Below, one piece after another: positions 25,028 to 32,376 of a stretch of 36,331 nucleotides of DNA (position 1 is its first letter; each line of letters opens with the position of its first letter). A program made the translations under genes and the position numbers. The notes under the pieces are model-generated. The model was not told where the DNA came from and searched no databases. It saw nothing but the letters and a program-made list of their open reading frames with translations. The stretch covers positions 1-36,331 of the forward strand of contig CAXMQS010000032.1 in assembly GCA_964195995.1 (NCBI GenBank), written 5' to 3'. This DNA is from CAXMQS01 sp964195995 (GTDB lineage Bacteria; Actinomycetota; Acidimicrobiia; Spongiisociales; JAOTWH01).

Positions 25028-26915
25028 CGTGATGCTCCTCATCGGAATGTGCGGCATGCTCCTTGGTCACTGGCTCCATCGACCAGCCGAAGATGCCCCA
25101 GGCCATGACCATCGCCCCGACTCCCACCGCCGCGAATCCGACGGGCAGGTAGGCAAGTCCGAACATGGCGATAACGACGCCGAGAGCGGTCAGGGCTGGG
25201 TAGTACGACGCAGACGGCATGTGGATCTCGCCGAGCTCGCCTGGCTCCTTGGGGGCCGGGATGTTCGGAGTCTCTCTGGCTACTGGGTATCCATCGTCAT
25301 CGAGGAAGTACTTGCGCTCCCACAGGTCGTCGCGAGCGGTGACGATGGGGATCTCGTCGAAGTTGTGCTCCGGAGGGGGCGACGCCGTGAGCCATTCCAC
25401 CGTGCGAGCATCCCACGGATCCCTCCCTGCGATCTCACCATTGCGCCGACTCACCACGATGTTGTAGATCAAGATCAGCACTGACACTGCGATGACGAAG
25501 GCGCCGACAGTCGCGGCCAGGTTCCAGAAGTCGAGGCCAACACCTTCGGGGTATCGATAGGTGCGGCGCGGCTGCCCGATGAGACCCAAGAAGTGCATCG
25601 GAGCGAAGGTGAGGTTGAAGCCGAGCAGCGTCACCCAGAAGTGCCACTTTCCGATCCGCTCATTGAGCAGACGCCCTGTCATCTTGGGGAACCAGTAGTA
25701 GAGGCCAGAGAGCGAGCCCAAGATGGCGCCGCCGAACAACACGTAGTGGAAGTGGGCAACGACGAAGTAGGTGTCGTGCTGCTGGCCGTCGGATGGGACG
25801 ATCGAGTGGAGGACCCCGGACAGCCCTCCGATCGTGAACATGCCTATAAAGCCGAGAGCGAAGAGCATCGCCGTAGTGAGACGTAACTGCCCGCCCCAGA
25901 TGGTGCCCAGCCAGTTGAAGATCTTTATGCCCGTCGGGACCGCGATCATCATCGTGGCAACAGCGAAGCCGGACTCGGCGACAGGACCCATGCCAGAGGT
26001 GAACATGTGGTGCGACCAAACGCCGAACCCCATGAAGCCGATGGCTACTCCGGCAAAGACGACGAAGGAGTAGCCAAAGAGGGGCTTACGACTGAAGACC
26101 GGTATCACTTCGGAGACGATCCCCATTGCCGGCAAGATCAGCACGTAGACCTCGGGGTGGCCGAATAGCCAGAACAGGTGCTGCCACAGCAACGGGTCGG
26201 CACCGGCGTCCGCGGCGTAGAACAGCGTCCCGAAGTTGCGATCGAAGAGCACCTGGAACAACCCGACCGTCACCGTCGGCAGGGAGAAGATGAGCAGGAA
26301 GCTCACAACCAGCATCATCCAAACGAATACGGGCATCCGCAGCAGGGACATCCCCGGCGCCCGCATCGTCAGAATCGTGGCAATGAAGTTTGCCGAGGAG
26401 CCGATCGAGGCGATGCCGAGTGCCAGCAGGCCAAGTGCCCAGAAGTCCATCCGTACCACTTCGGGGATCTCGATGGAGAGCGGGGCGTAGCCGAACCAAC
26501 CGCCATCGGGAGCGCCACCGAGGAAGAAAGAGGAGTACATGAAGATGCCGCCGAAGATGAACAGCCAATAGCTGAAGGCGTTAAGCCGAGGGAATGCAAC
26601 ATCTCTGGCACCGATCAGCAAAGGTAGGAAGTAGTTGGCGAAGGCCGAGGCGATCGGCATCACGGCCAGGAAGACCATCGTTGTGCCGTGCATCGTGAAC
26701 AGCTGGTTGTAGGCGTCGGCGGAAAGCAGTTCCTGGTTCGGACCAACGAGCTGCAGGCGGATCAGCAGCGCCTCGAGACCGCCGACGATGAAGAAGAACA
26801 GCGCCGACCAGCCATAGAGGATGCCGATGCGCTTGTGGTCGACCGTCGTCAGCCATCCCCAGACGCCGGGTGGTCCGGGCGACTTGATCGTTACCGGTTC
26901 AGCTACTGTCGCCAA
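25020..26915 (-). CDS. ctaD: Cytochrome c oxidase subunit I
   Basis: The catalytic subunit of an aa3/caa3-type heme-copper oxidase, reducing oxygen to water while pumping protons. With a TTG start at 26915 it has 631 residues. Heme and copper ligands are in TMHGTTMVF (heme a), FWLFGHPEVYVLILPAMGI (CuB His with the covalent Tyr), VWSHHMFTSG (CuB His pair) and FVVAHFHYVLFGG (heme a3/a ligands). The glutamate of FGHPE and YSFVVF motifs places it in the A family. Start choice: TTG has GAGGA 4-5 nt upstream, within 8 bp of the ctaC stop; an ATG at 26960 would lie inside ctaC. The C-terminal extension holds two further hydrophobic segments. Confidence 0.96.
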   Translation of the reverse strand: MATVAEPVTIKSPGPPGVWGWLTTVDHKRIGILYGWSALFFFIVGGLEALLIRLQLVGPNQELLSADAYNQLFTMHGTTMVFLAVMPIASAFANYFLPLLIGARDVAFPRLNAFSYWLFIFGGIFMYSSFFLGGAPDGGWFGYAPLSIEIPEVVRMDFWALGLLALGIASIGSSANFIATILTMRAPGMSLLRMPVFVWMMLVVSFLLIFSLPTVTVGLFQVLFDRNFGTLFYAADAGADPLLWQHLFWLFGHPEVYVLILPAMGIVSEVIPVFSRKPLFGYSFVVFAGVAIGFMGFGVWSHHMFTSGMGPVAESGFAVATMMIAVPTGIKIFNWLGTIWGGQLRLTTAMLFALGFIGMFTIGGLSGVLHSIVPSDGQQHDTYFVVAHFHYVLFGGAILGSLSGLYYWFPKMTGRLLNERIGKWHFWVTLLGFNLTFAPMHFLGLIGQPRRTYRYPEGVGLDFWNLAATVGAFVIAVSVLILIYNIVVSRRNGEIAGRDPWDARTVEWLTASPPPEHNFDEIPIVTARDDLWERKYFLDDDGYPVARETPNIPAPKEPGELGEIHMPSASYYPALTALGVVIAMFGLAYLPVGFAAVGVGAMVMAWGIFGWSMEPVTKEHAAHSDEEHHDD

Positions 26916-26922
26916 GGCGTCC

Positions 26923-28038
26923 TCACTTCCACGATTGCAGCAGCGCCACGAGCTCGTCAATCTGCGCGCTCTCTAATCCGAAGTCCGGCATCCCGAGGAT
27001 CCTGCCCGACTCGAGATCGTTGCGATCGGGATCCATCGGTTTCAGATCGGATGGATTGGCCAACCACTGCTCGAGGTGGGCAGTGTCGTTGGTGAAGGTG
27101 GCGCCCCCAAGAGTTGTCCGGCTCCCAAAGTGGGTCAGGTCCGGTGCCAGCCGCTGCTCGTATTCGGTCCCAGCAACCGCATGACACGCCGAACACACTC
27201 GCCCGAACGTCCCATAACCCTCGGCGGCAAGGCCCTCGGTTGGGATGACGGCAGGCAATGCCTGGGCCAGTGCCCAGGCTTCGAAGTCCTCCTCCGTGTC
27301 GACGAAGACTCTCATACGCATGTCGGCGTGAGCCAGTCCGCAGAACTCCGCGCATACGCCGAAGAACGGTTCACCTGTCGGAGTCGGGTCGTCCGCCAGC
27401 AGCGTCAAGTTGCTGGTCCGCCCAGGCACCAGATCGCGCTTGCCGTTCAGATTGGGGAGCCAGAAAGAGTGGATGACGTCTTCCGATGTCATCGTCAGGT
27501 AGACGTTCTTACCTGCGGGCATGTGGAACTCGTTGGCGGTTGTGAATCCGTACTGCGGGAACTCGAACTCCCACCACCATTGATGTCCGGTGACGTTGAT
27601 CTCGATGCGCTCGCCGGTTGGCTCGGCGCGGATGTCGAACTGGGTGGCGACCGTCGGTACGGCGATGCCGGCGAGGAGCAAGGCTGGGAGCACGGTCCAC
27701 GCGATCTCGAGGCGGGTGTTGCCGTGGGATTGCTTGACTGGTCGGTCGCCTTCCCCTTTGTGGCGTCGGTACTTGAGCACGCCTACGACGAGGGCTGTTT
27801 CAACGAGGACGAAGATGACGGCGGCGATGATGAAGACGACCGTGAACAGGTTGTCGATGTCCCTGGCAATCGGTCCCTCAGGATCGAGGGAGTCCAGCGG
27901 GAGGTTCTTCTCCCCGCAAGCGCTGAGCAGCAATGCCAGGGCTGGAATCCCCACGAGAGCACGACGCTTCAGGGCGGGCGCTACTGGTACCGGCGTATGC
28001 AGGGCAGGACTCCTCTTGGCGTCTGGCGGCGGCGCCAT
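26923..28038 (-). CDS. ctaC: Cytochrome c oxidase subunit II with fused cytochrome c domain
   Basis: This 371-residue lipoprotein-type subunit II has a basic N-terminus and a signal with lipobox LLSAC (Cys about 40), two membrane helices (VVFIIAAVIFVLVETALVV and WTVLPALLLAGIAVPTVA), and the periplasmic CuA domain: GHQWWWEFEFP, then HSFWLPNLNGKRDLVPGR and CAEFCGLAHADMRM with both copper cysteines. The C-terminal part carries the heme-binding CSACH with a distal Met in ILGMPDFG, so this is a caa3-type oxidase whose electrons enter via the attached cytochrome c. A TACGAT on the minus strand (28063-28068) may be its -10 box. First gene of the ctaCDEF-ctaG unit. Confidence 0.95.
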   Translation of the reverse strand: MAPPPDAKRSPALHTPVPVAPALKRRALVGIPALALLLSACGEKNLPLDSLDPEGPIARDIDNLFTVVFIIAAVIFVLVETALVVGVLKYRRHKGEGDRPVKQSHGNTRLEIAWTVLPALLLAGIAVPTVATQFDIRAEPTGERIEINVTGHQWWWEFEFPQYGFTTANEFHMPAGKNVYLTMTSEDVIHSFWLPNLNGKRDLVPGRTSNLTLLADDPTPTGEPFFGVCAEFCGLAHADMRMRVFVDTEEDFEAWALAQALPAVIPTEGLAAEGYGTFGRVCSACHAVAGTEYEQRLAPDLTHFGSRTTLGGATFTNDTAHLEQWLANPSDLKPMDPDRNDLESGRILGMPDFGLESAQIDELVALLQSWK

Positions 28039-28109
28039 CGTAGACCCGCCGAAGCGAGCGGCATCGTACCACCCGCCCCCTCCCGCAGGCCAAGCCAGAC
28101 CGCAGGCAG

Positions 28110-28970
28110 CTAGGAGATCAGGGAGGTGATCTCATCGGCGTCGACGACGCCTTCGAAGCGGCCGGTGATGGTTCCCGATTCGTCGACCACGAACACCCAT
28201 GGCTCGGACGTCAGGCCCCACTCGATGACCGATGGCGCCAACGTCAGCTGGTCAATAGACACAGCATCGAACGGCGAGGCGGCTAGGTCGTACACCTCAA
28301 CGTGGACGAAGTTCGCCTGGGGATGATCCGACATGAGGTCCTTGACGACCTCGAGTGTTGGGCCGCAGATGGCCGTCTGGCAGAACTTCGGGGTGGCGAA
28401 GGCGATAACCGTCGGGCGACCCGAGGCGACCGCGTCGGCAATGCTCATCTCGTACATGCGGGCCTGCGGATCGGTATCTGTCGAAATCGCCGCGATGCCG
28501 GCAGCGTCAGACGCAGTTGGCGTCGCCGATGGCGGGGCCAGCGTCCCTATGGCGGGGGTGCGCGGATCTTGCTGGACGATCACGCCAATCGCACCAGGCT
28601 GGGGACCGGAGGCGGGCGACACCTGGACGACCCAGATTCCGGCCCGATCGAACTCGACCGACACCCGATAGAGGCCGCTTCGGTCGGGGATGGCCCAGAT
28701 CCACTCGCCGACTACCTCAACGCTGGCGGTTGGGTCCTCTTCCGGAAACAATGTGATCGTTGTCGCCAGATCGGGTGATCCGAGCCTCGAGCCATCTGGC
28801 TTGGCGAGGGCGAGCAACAGTCGTTCTTGCCCAACGGCAAGGTCGGTCGACGCCGCTATCACGATGATCTCCTCGGAGGCGTCGCCCGGTGCGGTGGTGA
28901 CCACCTCTGGAGTGGTTGATTCGCCACAAGCAAAGAGGACGAGAAGGATGATCGGCAGGGCTCGTCGCAT
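28110..28970 (-). CDS. Thioredoxin-fold lipoprotein with FCQTAICGP motif
   Basis: The 286-residue protein begins MRRALPIILLVLFACGES, a lipoprotein signal with lipobox LFAC. An N-terminal beta domain (about 30-135) resembles an immunoglobulin-like or copper-chaperone-like sandwich. The C-terminal thioredoxin-like domain (about 170-286) has PTVIAFATPKFCQTAICGP, i.e. C-x4-C where thioredoxins have CxxC, and late EPWVFVVDESGTITGRFEG. It lies 71 bp upstream of ctaC on the same strand, so a Sco/TlpA-like role in oxidase copper-centre assembly is tempting but unproven. The frame extends upstream to 29432, but that part lies opposite the TauE gene and is rejected. Confidence 0.82.
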   Translation of the reverse strand: MRRALPIILLVLFACGESTTPEVVTTAPGDASEEIIVIAASTDLAVGQERLLLALAKPDGSRLGSPDLATTITLFPEEDPTASVEVVGEWIWAIPDRSGLYRVSVEFDRAGIWVVQVSPASGPQPGAIGVIVQQDPRTPAIGTLAPPSATPTASDAAGIAAISTDTDPQARMYEMSIADAVASGRPTVIAFATPKFCQTAICGPTLEVVKDLMSDHPQANFVHVEVYDLAASPFDAVSIDQLTLAPSVIEWGLTSEPWVFVVDESGTITGRFEGVVDADEITSLIS

Positions 28971-29009
28971 CGGAGCAAGGTAGTCGACAGGTGACCCTAT
29001 CTGGCGTGC

Positions 29010-29022
29010 GATACTCCCGACC
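29010..29022 (+). promoter_or_regulatory. -10 box for a leaderless TTG gene
   Basis: GATACT (29010-29015) ends 7 nt before the TTG at 29023, and there is no Shine-Dalgarno. The -35 region is unclear. Confidence 0.4.
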
Positions 29023-29745
29023 TTGCCCGTCTCCGCTCCTGACCTCGTCATCGCCCTCATCGTCACGGCGTTCGCTGCCAGCGTGCAGTCGACCGCGGGT
29101 ATCGGGTTCGCCATCGTTTCCGTCCCTCTGCTCTCGCTAGTCGACCAGCGGCTGGCTCCCGTGCCCCAGATTCTTGTAGTGCTTCCGATGGTCATTTCGA
29201 TGGCGTGGCGAGAACGCCATGCCATCGATCTCGACGGCGTTGGATGGATTCTCATCGGACGCCTCATCGGTGCCGGTATCGGACTGGCCCTCCTCAAGCT
29301 GGCCACCGACACGACCCTCGATGTCCTGGTCGGCCTCGCCGTGCTCACAGGTGTCGTCATCCTCGCTACAGGTGCCAAGGTTCGACGCACTCCCGTTACA
29401 CAAACGGCGGCAGGCACCGCGGCCAGCGTCACCTCTCTGGTGGCTTCGATGGGAGGTCCTCCCCTTGCCCTGCTCTATCACGACGCCAAGGGCGAGACCA
29501 TCCGCTCGAGCCTGGCAATGGTCTTCATCTTCGGCGTCACTCTCACGATCGCCATCCGGGCGGCGAGTGGTGAGATCTCCAGGACCGATGTCGAGGTGGC
29601 GCTGTGGTTGCTCCCTGCGATGCTGGTTGGACTCCGCCTGGGGCGAACCTTCGCCGGAAAGCTCGAGGGAGCACCGCTGCGACGGGTCATCCTTGGGTTG
29701 TCCGCAACAGCCGCTGCTGGGCTGCTAGCACGAGCGATCTTCTAG
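29023..29745 (+). CDS. TauE/SafE-family sulfite/organosulfonate exporter-type permease
   Basis: This is a 240-residue membrane protein with about eight helices and the internal two-fold layout of TauE/SafE. The conserved QSTAGIGFAIVSVPLL near the start and SLVASMGGPPLALLYHDAKG in the middle, matched by GRLIGAGIGLALLKL and GLRLGRTFAGKL, are family signatures. The substrate could be sulfite, sulfoacetate or another anion and cannot be assigned. The TTG start follows a -10 box directly. Its TAG shares CTAG with the opposite-strand stop of the HTH gene. Confidence 0.85.
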   Translation: MPVSAPDLVIALIVTAFAASVQSTAGIGFAIVSVPLLSLVDQRLAPVPQILVVLPMVISMAWRERHAIDLDGVGWILIGRLIGAGIGLALLKLATDTTLDVLVGLAVLTGVVILATGAKVRRTPVTQTAAGTAASVTSLVASMGGPPLALLYHDAKGETIRSSLAMVFIFGVTLTIAIRAASGEISRTDVEVALWLLPAMLVGLRLGRTFAGKLEGAPLRRVILGLSATAAAGLLARAIF

Positions 29746-30347
29746 AAGTCGGTGCCGGGCGCGGTACCGGGCGGCGCGTCATCGCCAAAGAGATCCCAAA
29801 CGTCGCCGATGGCGGTCCTCAGTTCGCCGAAGGCCCAGAACAGGATGAACAGCAGCACGATCCCCACGACGACCGTCAGCGTGGCGCGCAACAGGTAGCG
29901 GTAGCGCTGTTGGGGCCTCTCGATGTAGGAGAGCCCTTCGGCGGAATCCACAGCGGGTGCCCGCCTCATCGGGCTCCTGCGTTTCGCCTGTGGGGCAGAG
30001 GCAACGGGCGCCGAGGCCGGCACGGCCATTGTTGGCTGTTCCTCGATAGCGATCGCTCCCGACGCCTCCCGAGGGGCCTCCACCTCGGCGCCATCCGATG
30101 GCTGCGAGGTTGGCGTCTCAACCGCCTCTACTGGAGGGGCGGTTTCGCGCCCGAAGGCCACCCCCAGATCTCGCTCAGACACCTGTAGGGCCGTCGCCAG
30201 CGTCGGCAACAAGGACTTGGGAGGCGTAGCCACGCCGCGCTCCCACCGCTGCACCGTCGAAGAGGTACGACCAATGCGTTCCGCCAGCTGCGCCTGAGTG
30301 AGGCCCAGCTCGGCACGCCGCCGTTGGATTATCTCTCCGGGAGTCAT
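29742..30347 (-). CDS. XRE-type HTH protein with C-terminal membrane anchor
   Basis: This is a 201-residue protein. The N-terminal Cro/CI-like HTH (about 5-60) has IIQRRRAELGLTQAQLAERIGRTSSTVQRWERG. A low-complexity Pro/Ala/Glu linker follows, then a basic patch and a membrane helix near residues 155-175 (LTVVVGIVLLFILFWAF), ending in a short acidic tail. The arrangement resembles RodZ-like cytoskeletal anchors or membrane-bound transcription regulators, but it lacks the extracytoplasmic domain of RodZ. It is transcribed away from selC; their shared upstream region is 30348-30484. Confidence 0.82.
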   Translation of the reverse strand: MTPGEIIQRRRAELGLTQAQLAERIGRTSSTVQRWERGVATPPKSLLPTLATALQVSERDLGVAFGRETAPPVEAVETPTSQPSDGAEVEAPREASGAIAIEEQPTMAVPASAPVASAPQAKRRSPMRRAPAVDSAEGLSYIERPQQRYRYLLRATLTVVVGIVLLFILFWAFGELRTAIGDVWDLFGDDAPPGTAPGTDF

Positions 30348-30484
30348 ATCGGAAGGGAGGTTATCGAAAGGCGTACAAATCGTTGCTGGAGTATTGGGCT
30401 GCGGGCTATGGACTTTGCGCCAAGAGACCTTCAGGGGGCTGAGCGGTAGCCTCCCTCATTGGGTGGCTCTAGGGCCTCCTGGAG
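30348..30484. promoter_or_regulatory. Intergenic region with possible selC promoter
   Basis: This 137-bp gap separates the divergent HTH gene and selC. A weak forward promoter is possible: TTGCTG (30383-30388), 18-bp spacer, TATGGA (30407-30412). No coding frame is convincing. Confidence 0.3.
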
Positions 30485-30576
30485 GGAGGCGTCAGAGTGC
30501 CTGGTGGGCTCCGCGGTCTTCAAAACCGTTGAGGGGTTGAAAGATCCCTGGTGGGTTCGATTCCCATCCGCCTCCG
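30485..30576 (+). tRNA. selC: tRNA-Sec (anticodon TCA)
   Basis: The 92-nt gene folds as a selenocysteine tRNA. GGAGGCG (30485-30491) pairs with CGCCTCC (30569-30575); discriminator G is at 30576 and CCA is not encoded. The anticodon stem GCGGT/ACCGT encloses the loop CTTCAAA, giving anticodon TCA at 30520-30522. The long variable arm is AGGGGTT/GATCCCT (30532-30538 with 30543-30549) closed by a GAAA loop. The T arm is GTGGG-TTCGATT-CCCAT. Two oddities: the eighth acceptor pair is a T/C mismatch, and the extended D stem (GAG.../...CTC) needs one bulged G at 30499 to make six pairs with a 4-nt loop. No selA, selB or selD lies in this window. Confidence 0.87.
30518..30575 (+). repeat. Direct repeat 1: 3' half of intact selC (left attachment site)
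   Basis: This 58-bp segment starts at the first base of the anticodon loop (CTTCAAAACCG) and ends at the acceptor CGCCTCC. It recurs at 32208-32265 and 34997-35054 with a single difference, T at 30538 where the others have C in the variable arm. Tyrosine recombinases commonly recombine within tRNA genes at or 3' of the anticodon loop, which fits an attachment core. Confidence 0.85.
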
Positions 30577-30591
30577 CGAGCGAGCCTTGCT

Positions 30592-30603
30592 GCCGCCTTC
30601 GGC
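30592..30603 (+). terminator. Short hairpin downstream of selC
   Basis: GCCG-CCTT-CGGC starts 16 nt after the tRNA 3' end. It is too short to be certain and has no T-run. Confidence 0.25.
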
Positions 30604-30680
30604 GACCTCGGGGCCCACAGGGAACGCATGGCGCCGGATATGGGCGGGGCTATCACGCAACGTCCAGCAGGGAGTCCTTC

Positions 30681-31886
30681 CTACTTGTAGCCGAGCGTGT
30701 CGCCAAGAACGGCTGCGTAGACCGCGCAGGCTTCATCAATGTTGGCGAGGGGTACATGCTCATCAGGGGCGTGCATGAGAGCCATTGGTCCGGGGCCATA
30801 GGCCACAGCGGGGACATCGTGTTCGCTGTAGATGCGGGTCTCCAAGCATCCAGGGCACATCGAGAGCGGGGCGTGTCTACCACCGACACTGTTGACGTTG
30901 TCTTGGACCGATCTGACAAGGGGGTGATCGGCCGGTGTGCTCGCTGGGCGTGCGTCTTGGAGGACCTCGACGGTGAGCGGGTGGTCAACAGCTAGCTCGC
31001 TGAGTAAGTCGAGCATCTCGCTCTTCGCCAGGTTGTAGTCCTCGTCGGGGTTGGGGCGACGGTCGATCGTGAACGTGTAGCTGTCAGGAACGATGTTGAA
31101 GTTCGTTCCTCCTGCGCTCGTTCCACCAATCAGGACGATGGACGAGCGGGCTTCTTCGGGTTCGATCATGAAGCTGGTCTTGCGCTCAGCTACCTCATCC
31201 CGCCACGTCAGGAGCCTATTTACGACGTGGTGGGCGTGCTCGAATGCGCTGTCGCCTGTGTAGTGGAGGCCAACGTGCGCTGGCCTGCCGTTCACCGTCA
31301 CCTGAACCGTGAATGCGCCCCTCGCTGCGTACCACACGTCCGGGTTGCTCGGCTCTCCAACAAGGGCACCCAAGCAGCCGTCAGTGTCGAGCAGGCCGAG
31401 TTCCGCCATTCGCTCGGCACCATCGGCACCGCCAGATTCCTCGTCGGGAACGTAGACCAGCCGAACCTGACCTGCACCGCCAAGATCACGGTGGATCACG
31501 GCTGCAACCAACATGGCAACGAGGCCACTCTTCATGTCTGATGTGCCCCGGCCGTACATCACGCCATCTCGGATCTGAGGTGAGTACTGACCCTCGGTGA
31601 AGGCCGGTACAACGTCATAGTGGCCATGAAGGTACATGAACCGATCGCTGTCACCGACCTTGCCGATTACCACTGCATGATCGGTGTCACTGCGTGACGT
31701 TGGATGGACCTCAAACGGAATACCGAACGCCGTCAGGCGCTCGCCGATCCACTCTTGACCATCCTTGAGGTGATGCCCGGGTGGATTCTCGGAAGCGACA
31801 CCTACGAACGAGGACAGCAGTGCCACGAGCTCGTCTGATCGAGATGCGACGGCAGCCTTGATGCGCTGCAGTTCGTGGTCGTTCAT
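30681..31886 (-). CDS. M20-family metallopeptidase (ArgE/DapE/ACY1 type)
   Basis: This is a 401-residue zinc amidohydrolase. Metal and catalytic motifs are present in order: LHGHYDVVP (His89 and Asp91), GRGTSDMKSG (bridging Asp117), VPDEESGG (catalytic Glu149, ligand Glu150), VGEPS, and a late HAPDEHVPL. The lid domain with VNGRPAHVGLHY lies between. Such enzymes deacylate N-acyl amino acids or cleave dipeptides; ArgE, DapE or carboxypeptidase activity cannot be separated by eye. The ATG has AGGAG 6 nt upstream, and just before that the perfect palindrome GATTTCGAAATC, a candidate operator. It is the only gene of candidate element A. Confidence 0.9.
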   Translation of the reverse strand: MNDHELQRIKAAVASRSDELVALLSSFVGVASENPPGHHLKDGQEWIGERLTAFGIPFEVHPTSRSDTDHAVVIGKVGDSDRFMYLHGHYDVVPAFTEGQYSPQIRDGVMYGRGTSDMKSGLVAMLVAAVIHRDLGGAGQVRLVYVPDEESGGADGAERMAELGLLDTDGCLGALVGEPSNPDVWYAARGAFTVQVTVNGRPAHVGLHYTGDSAFEHAHHVVNRLLTWRDEVAERKTSFMIEPEEARSSIVLIGGTSAGGTNFNIVPDSYTFTIDRRPNPDEDYNLAKSEMLDLLSELAVDHPLTVEVLQDARPASTPADHPLVRSVQDNVNSVGGRHAPLSMCPGCLETRIYSEHDVPAVAYGPGPMALMHAPDEHVPLANIDEACAVYAAVLGDTLGYK

Positions 31887-32207
31887 CGGAGACTCCTAGC
31901 GATTTCGAAATCTAGACGACACTACCGGGGGATGGAACGCCAAGAATCCGGCTCCCGACCCGCTCATAACGGCACTTCGGCGCTCGGTTACGCGTGCCCT
32001 CCTTTAGGAACCTTCCTCGACACTGGCACACCGTCGCTAGGTCGTTGAGCGCGTCAATCCTCAACCTACGACTGCAAACCGTTTGCTAACGAACCTCCCG
32101 ATACGGAACAACACTCGCCACCACCAGACGGACGGCTATCCACCGAGCTCCATACAGGGCAGCACGCACCGACACTCCCCAACACCAGACGGACGGCAGC
32201 CACCGAA
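31887..32207. other. Non-coding stretch: operator-like palindrome and element-A terminal arm
   Basis: No credible gene. At 31901-31912 is GATTTCGAAATC, upstream of the peptidase start. From 32046 begins the arm shared with element B: a block starting TGAGCGCGTCAATCCTCAAC, the inverted repeat GCAAAC-C-GTTTGC (32074-32086), and two copies of CACCAGACGGACGGC (32122-32136 and 32183-32197), running into direct repeat 2. Confidence 0.6.
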
Positions 32208-32265
32208 CTTCAAAACCGTTGAGGGGTCGAAAGATCCCTGGTGGGTTCGATTCCCATCCGCCTCC
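32046..32265. repeat. Terminal repeat arm, copy A
   Basis: This 220-bp block is related to 34845-35054. The first 55 bp and the last 58 bp are nearly or fully identical; the middle is diverged but keeps the two CACCAGACGGACGGC units and an AGCTCC-TACAG-GCAGCACGCA-like segment in the same order. Confidence 0.8.
32208..32265 (+). repeat. Direct repeat 2: truncated selC 3' half
   Basis: A 58-bp copy of the selC 3' half, identical to direct repeat 3. The bases before it (CACCGAA) cannot pair to make an anticodon stem, so it is not a tRNA gene. The variable arm here has a C-G pair closing the GAAA loop where selC has a T-G wobble. Confidence 0.88.
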
Positions 32266-32310
32266 ACTAGCGAGCCGCGTGCCCTCACTACGTTCGGGCC
32301 CTCCATGACA

Positions 32311-32335
32311 GTTCGAAACCCATCCGGCTCCGCTA
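32311..32335 (+). repeat. Degenerate selC 3'-end fragment
   Basis: GTTCGAAACCCATCCGGCTC followed by CGCTA resembles the T loop and acceptor end of selC (GTTCGATTCCCATCCGCCTC) and is followed by the same GCTAT that follows direct repeat 3. It may be a remnant of an earlier integration. Confidence 0.5.
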
Positions 32336-32376
32336 TCTGAGCGTGGGCGCCTTATTGCGCTCGATCCGGGCAGCGA

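Larger units (their letters stand above)
30576..32265. mobile_element. Candidate integrated element A at selC
   Basis: The segment between direct repeats 1 and 2 is about 1.7 kb, holds one gene (M20 peptidase, minus strand), and ends with a 220-bp arm (32046-32265) that is repeated at the end of element B. It is less GC-rich than the regions to its left. No integrase, relaxase or transposase is recognisable, so if real it must be mobilised in trans or be a decayed remnant. Confidence 0.55.

Noticed and set aside
27076..28113. 345-codon forward frame opposite ctaC
   Set aside because: Antisense to a subunit II gene with intact CuA and heme motifs.
28971..29432. Upstream extension of the thioredoxin-fold lipoprotein frame to 29432
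   Set aside because: It lies opposite the TauE/SafE gene and would bury the clear lipoprotein signal MRRALPIILLVLFAC in the middle of a protein.
32122..32197. CRISPR array from repeated CACCAGACGGACGGC
   Set aside because: There are only two units per locus, too short and unevenly spaced, with no cas genes.
32208..32265. Second tRNA-Sec gene
   Set aside because: Only the 3' half from the anticodon loop onward is present; the preceding bases cannot form the anticodon, D or acceptor stems.
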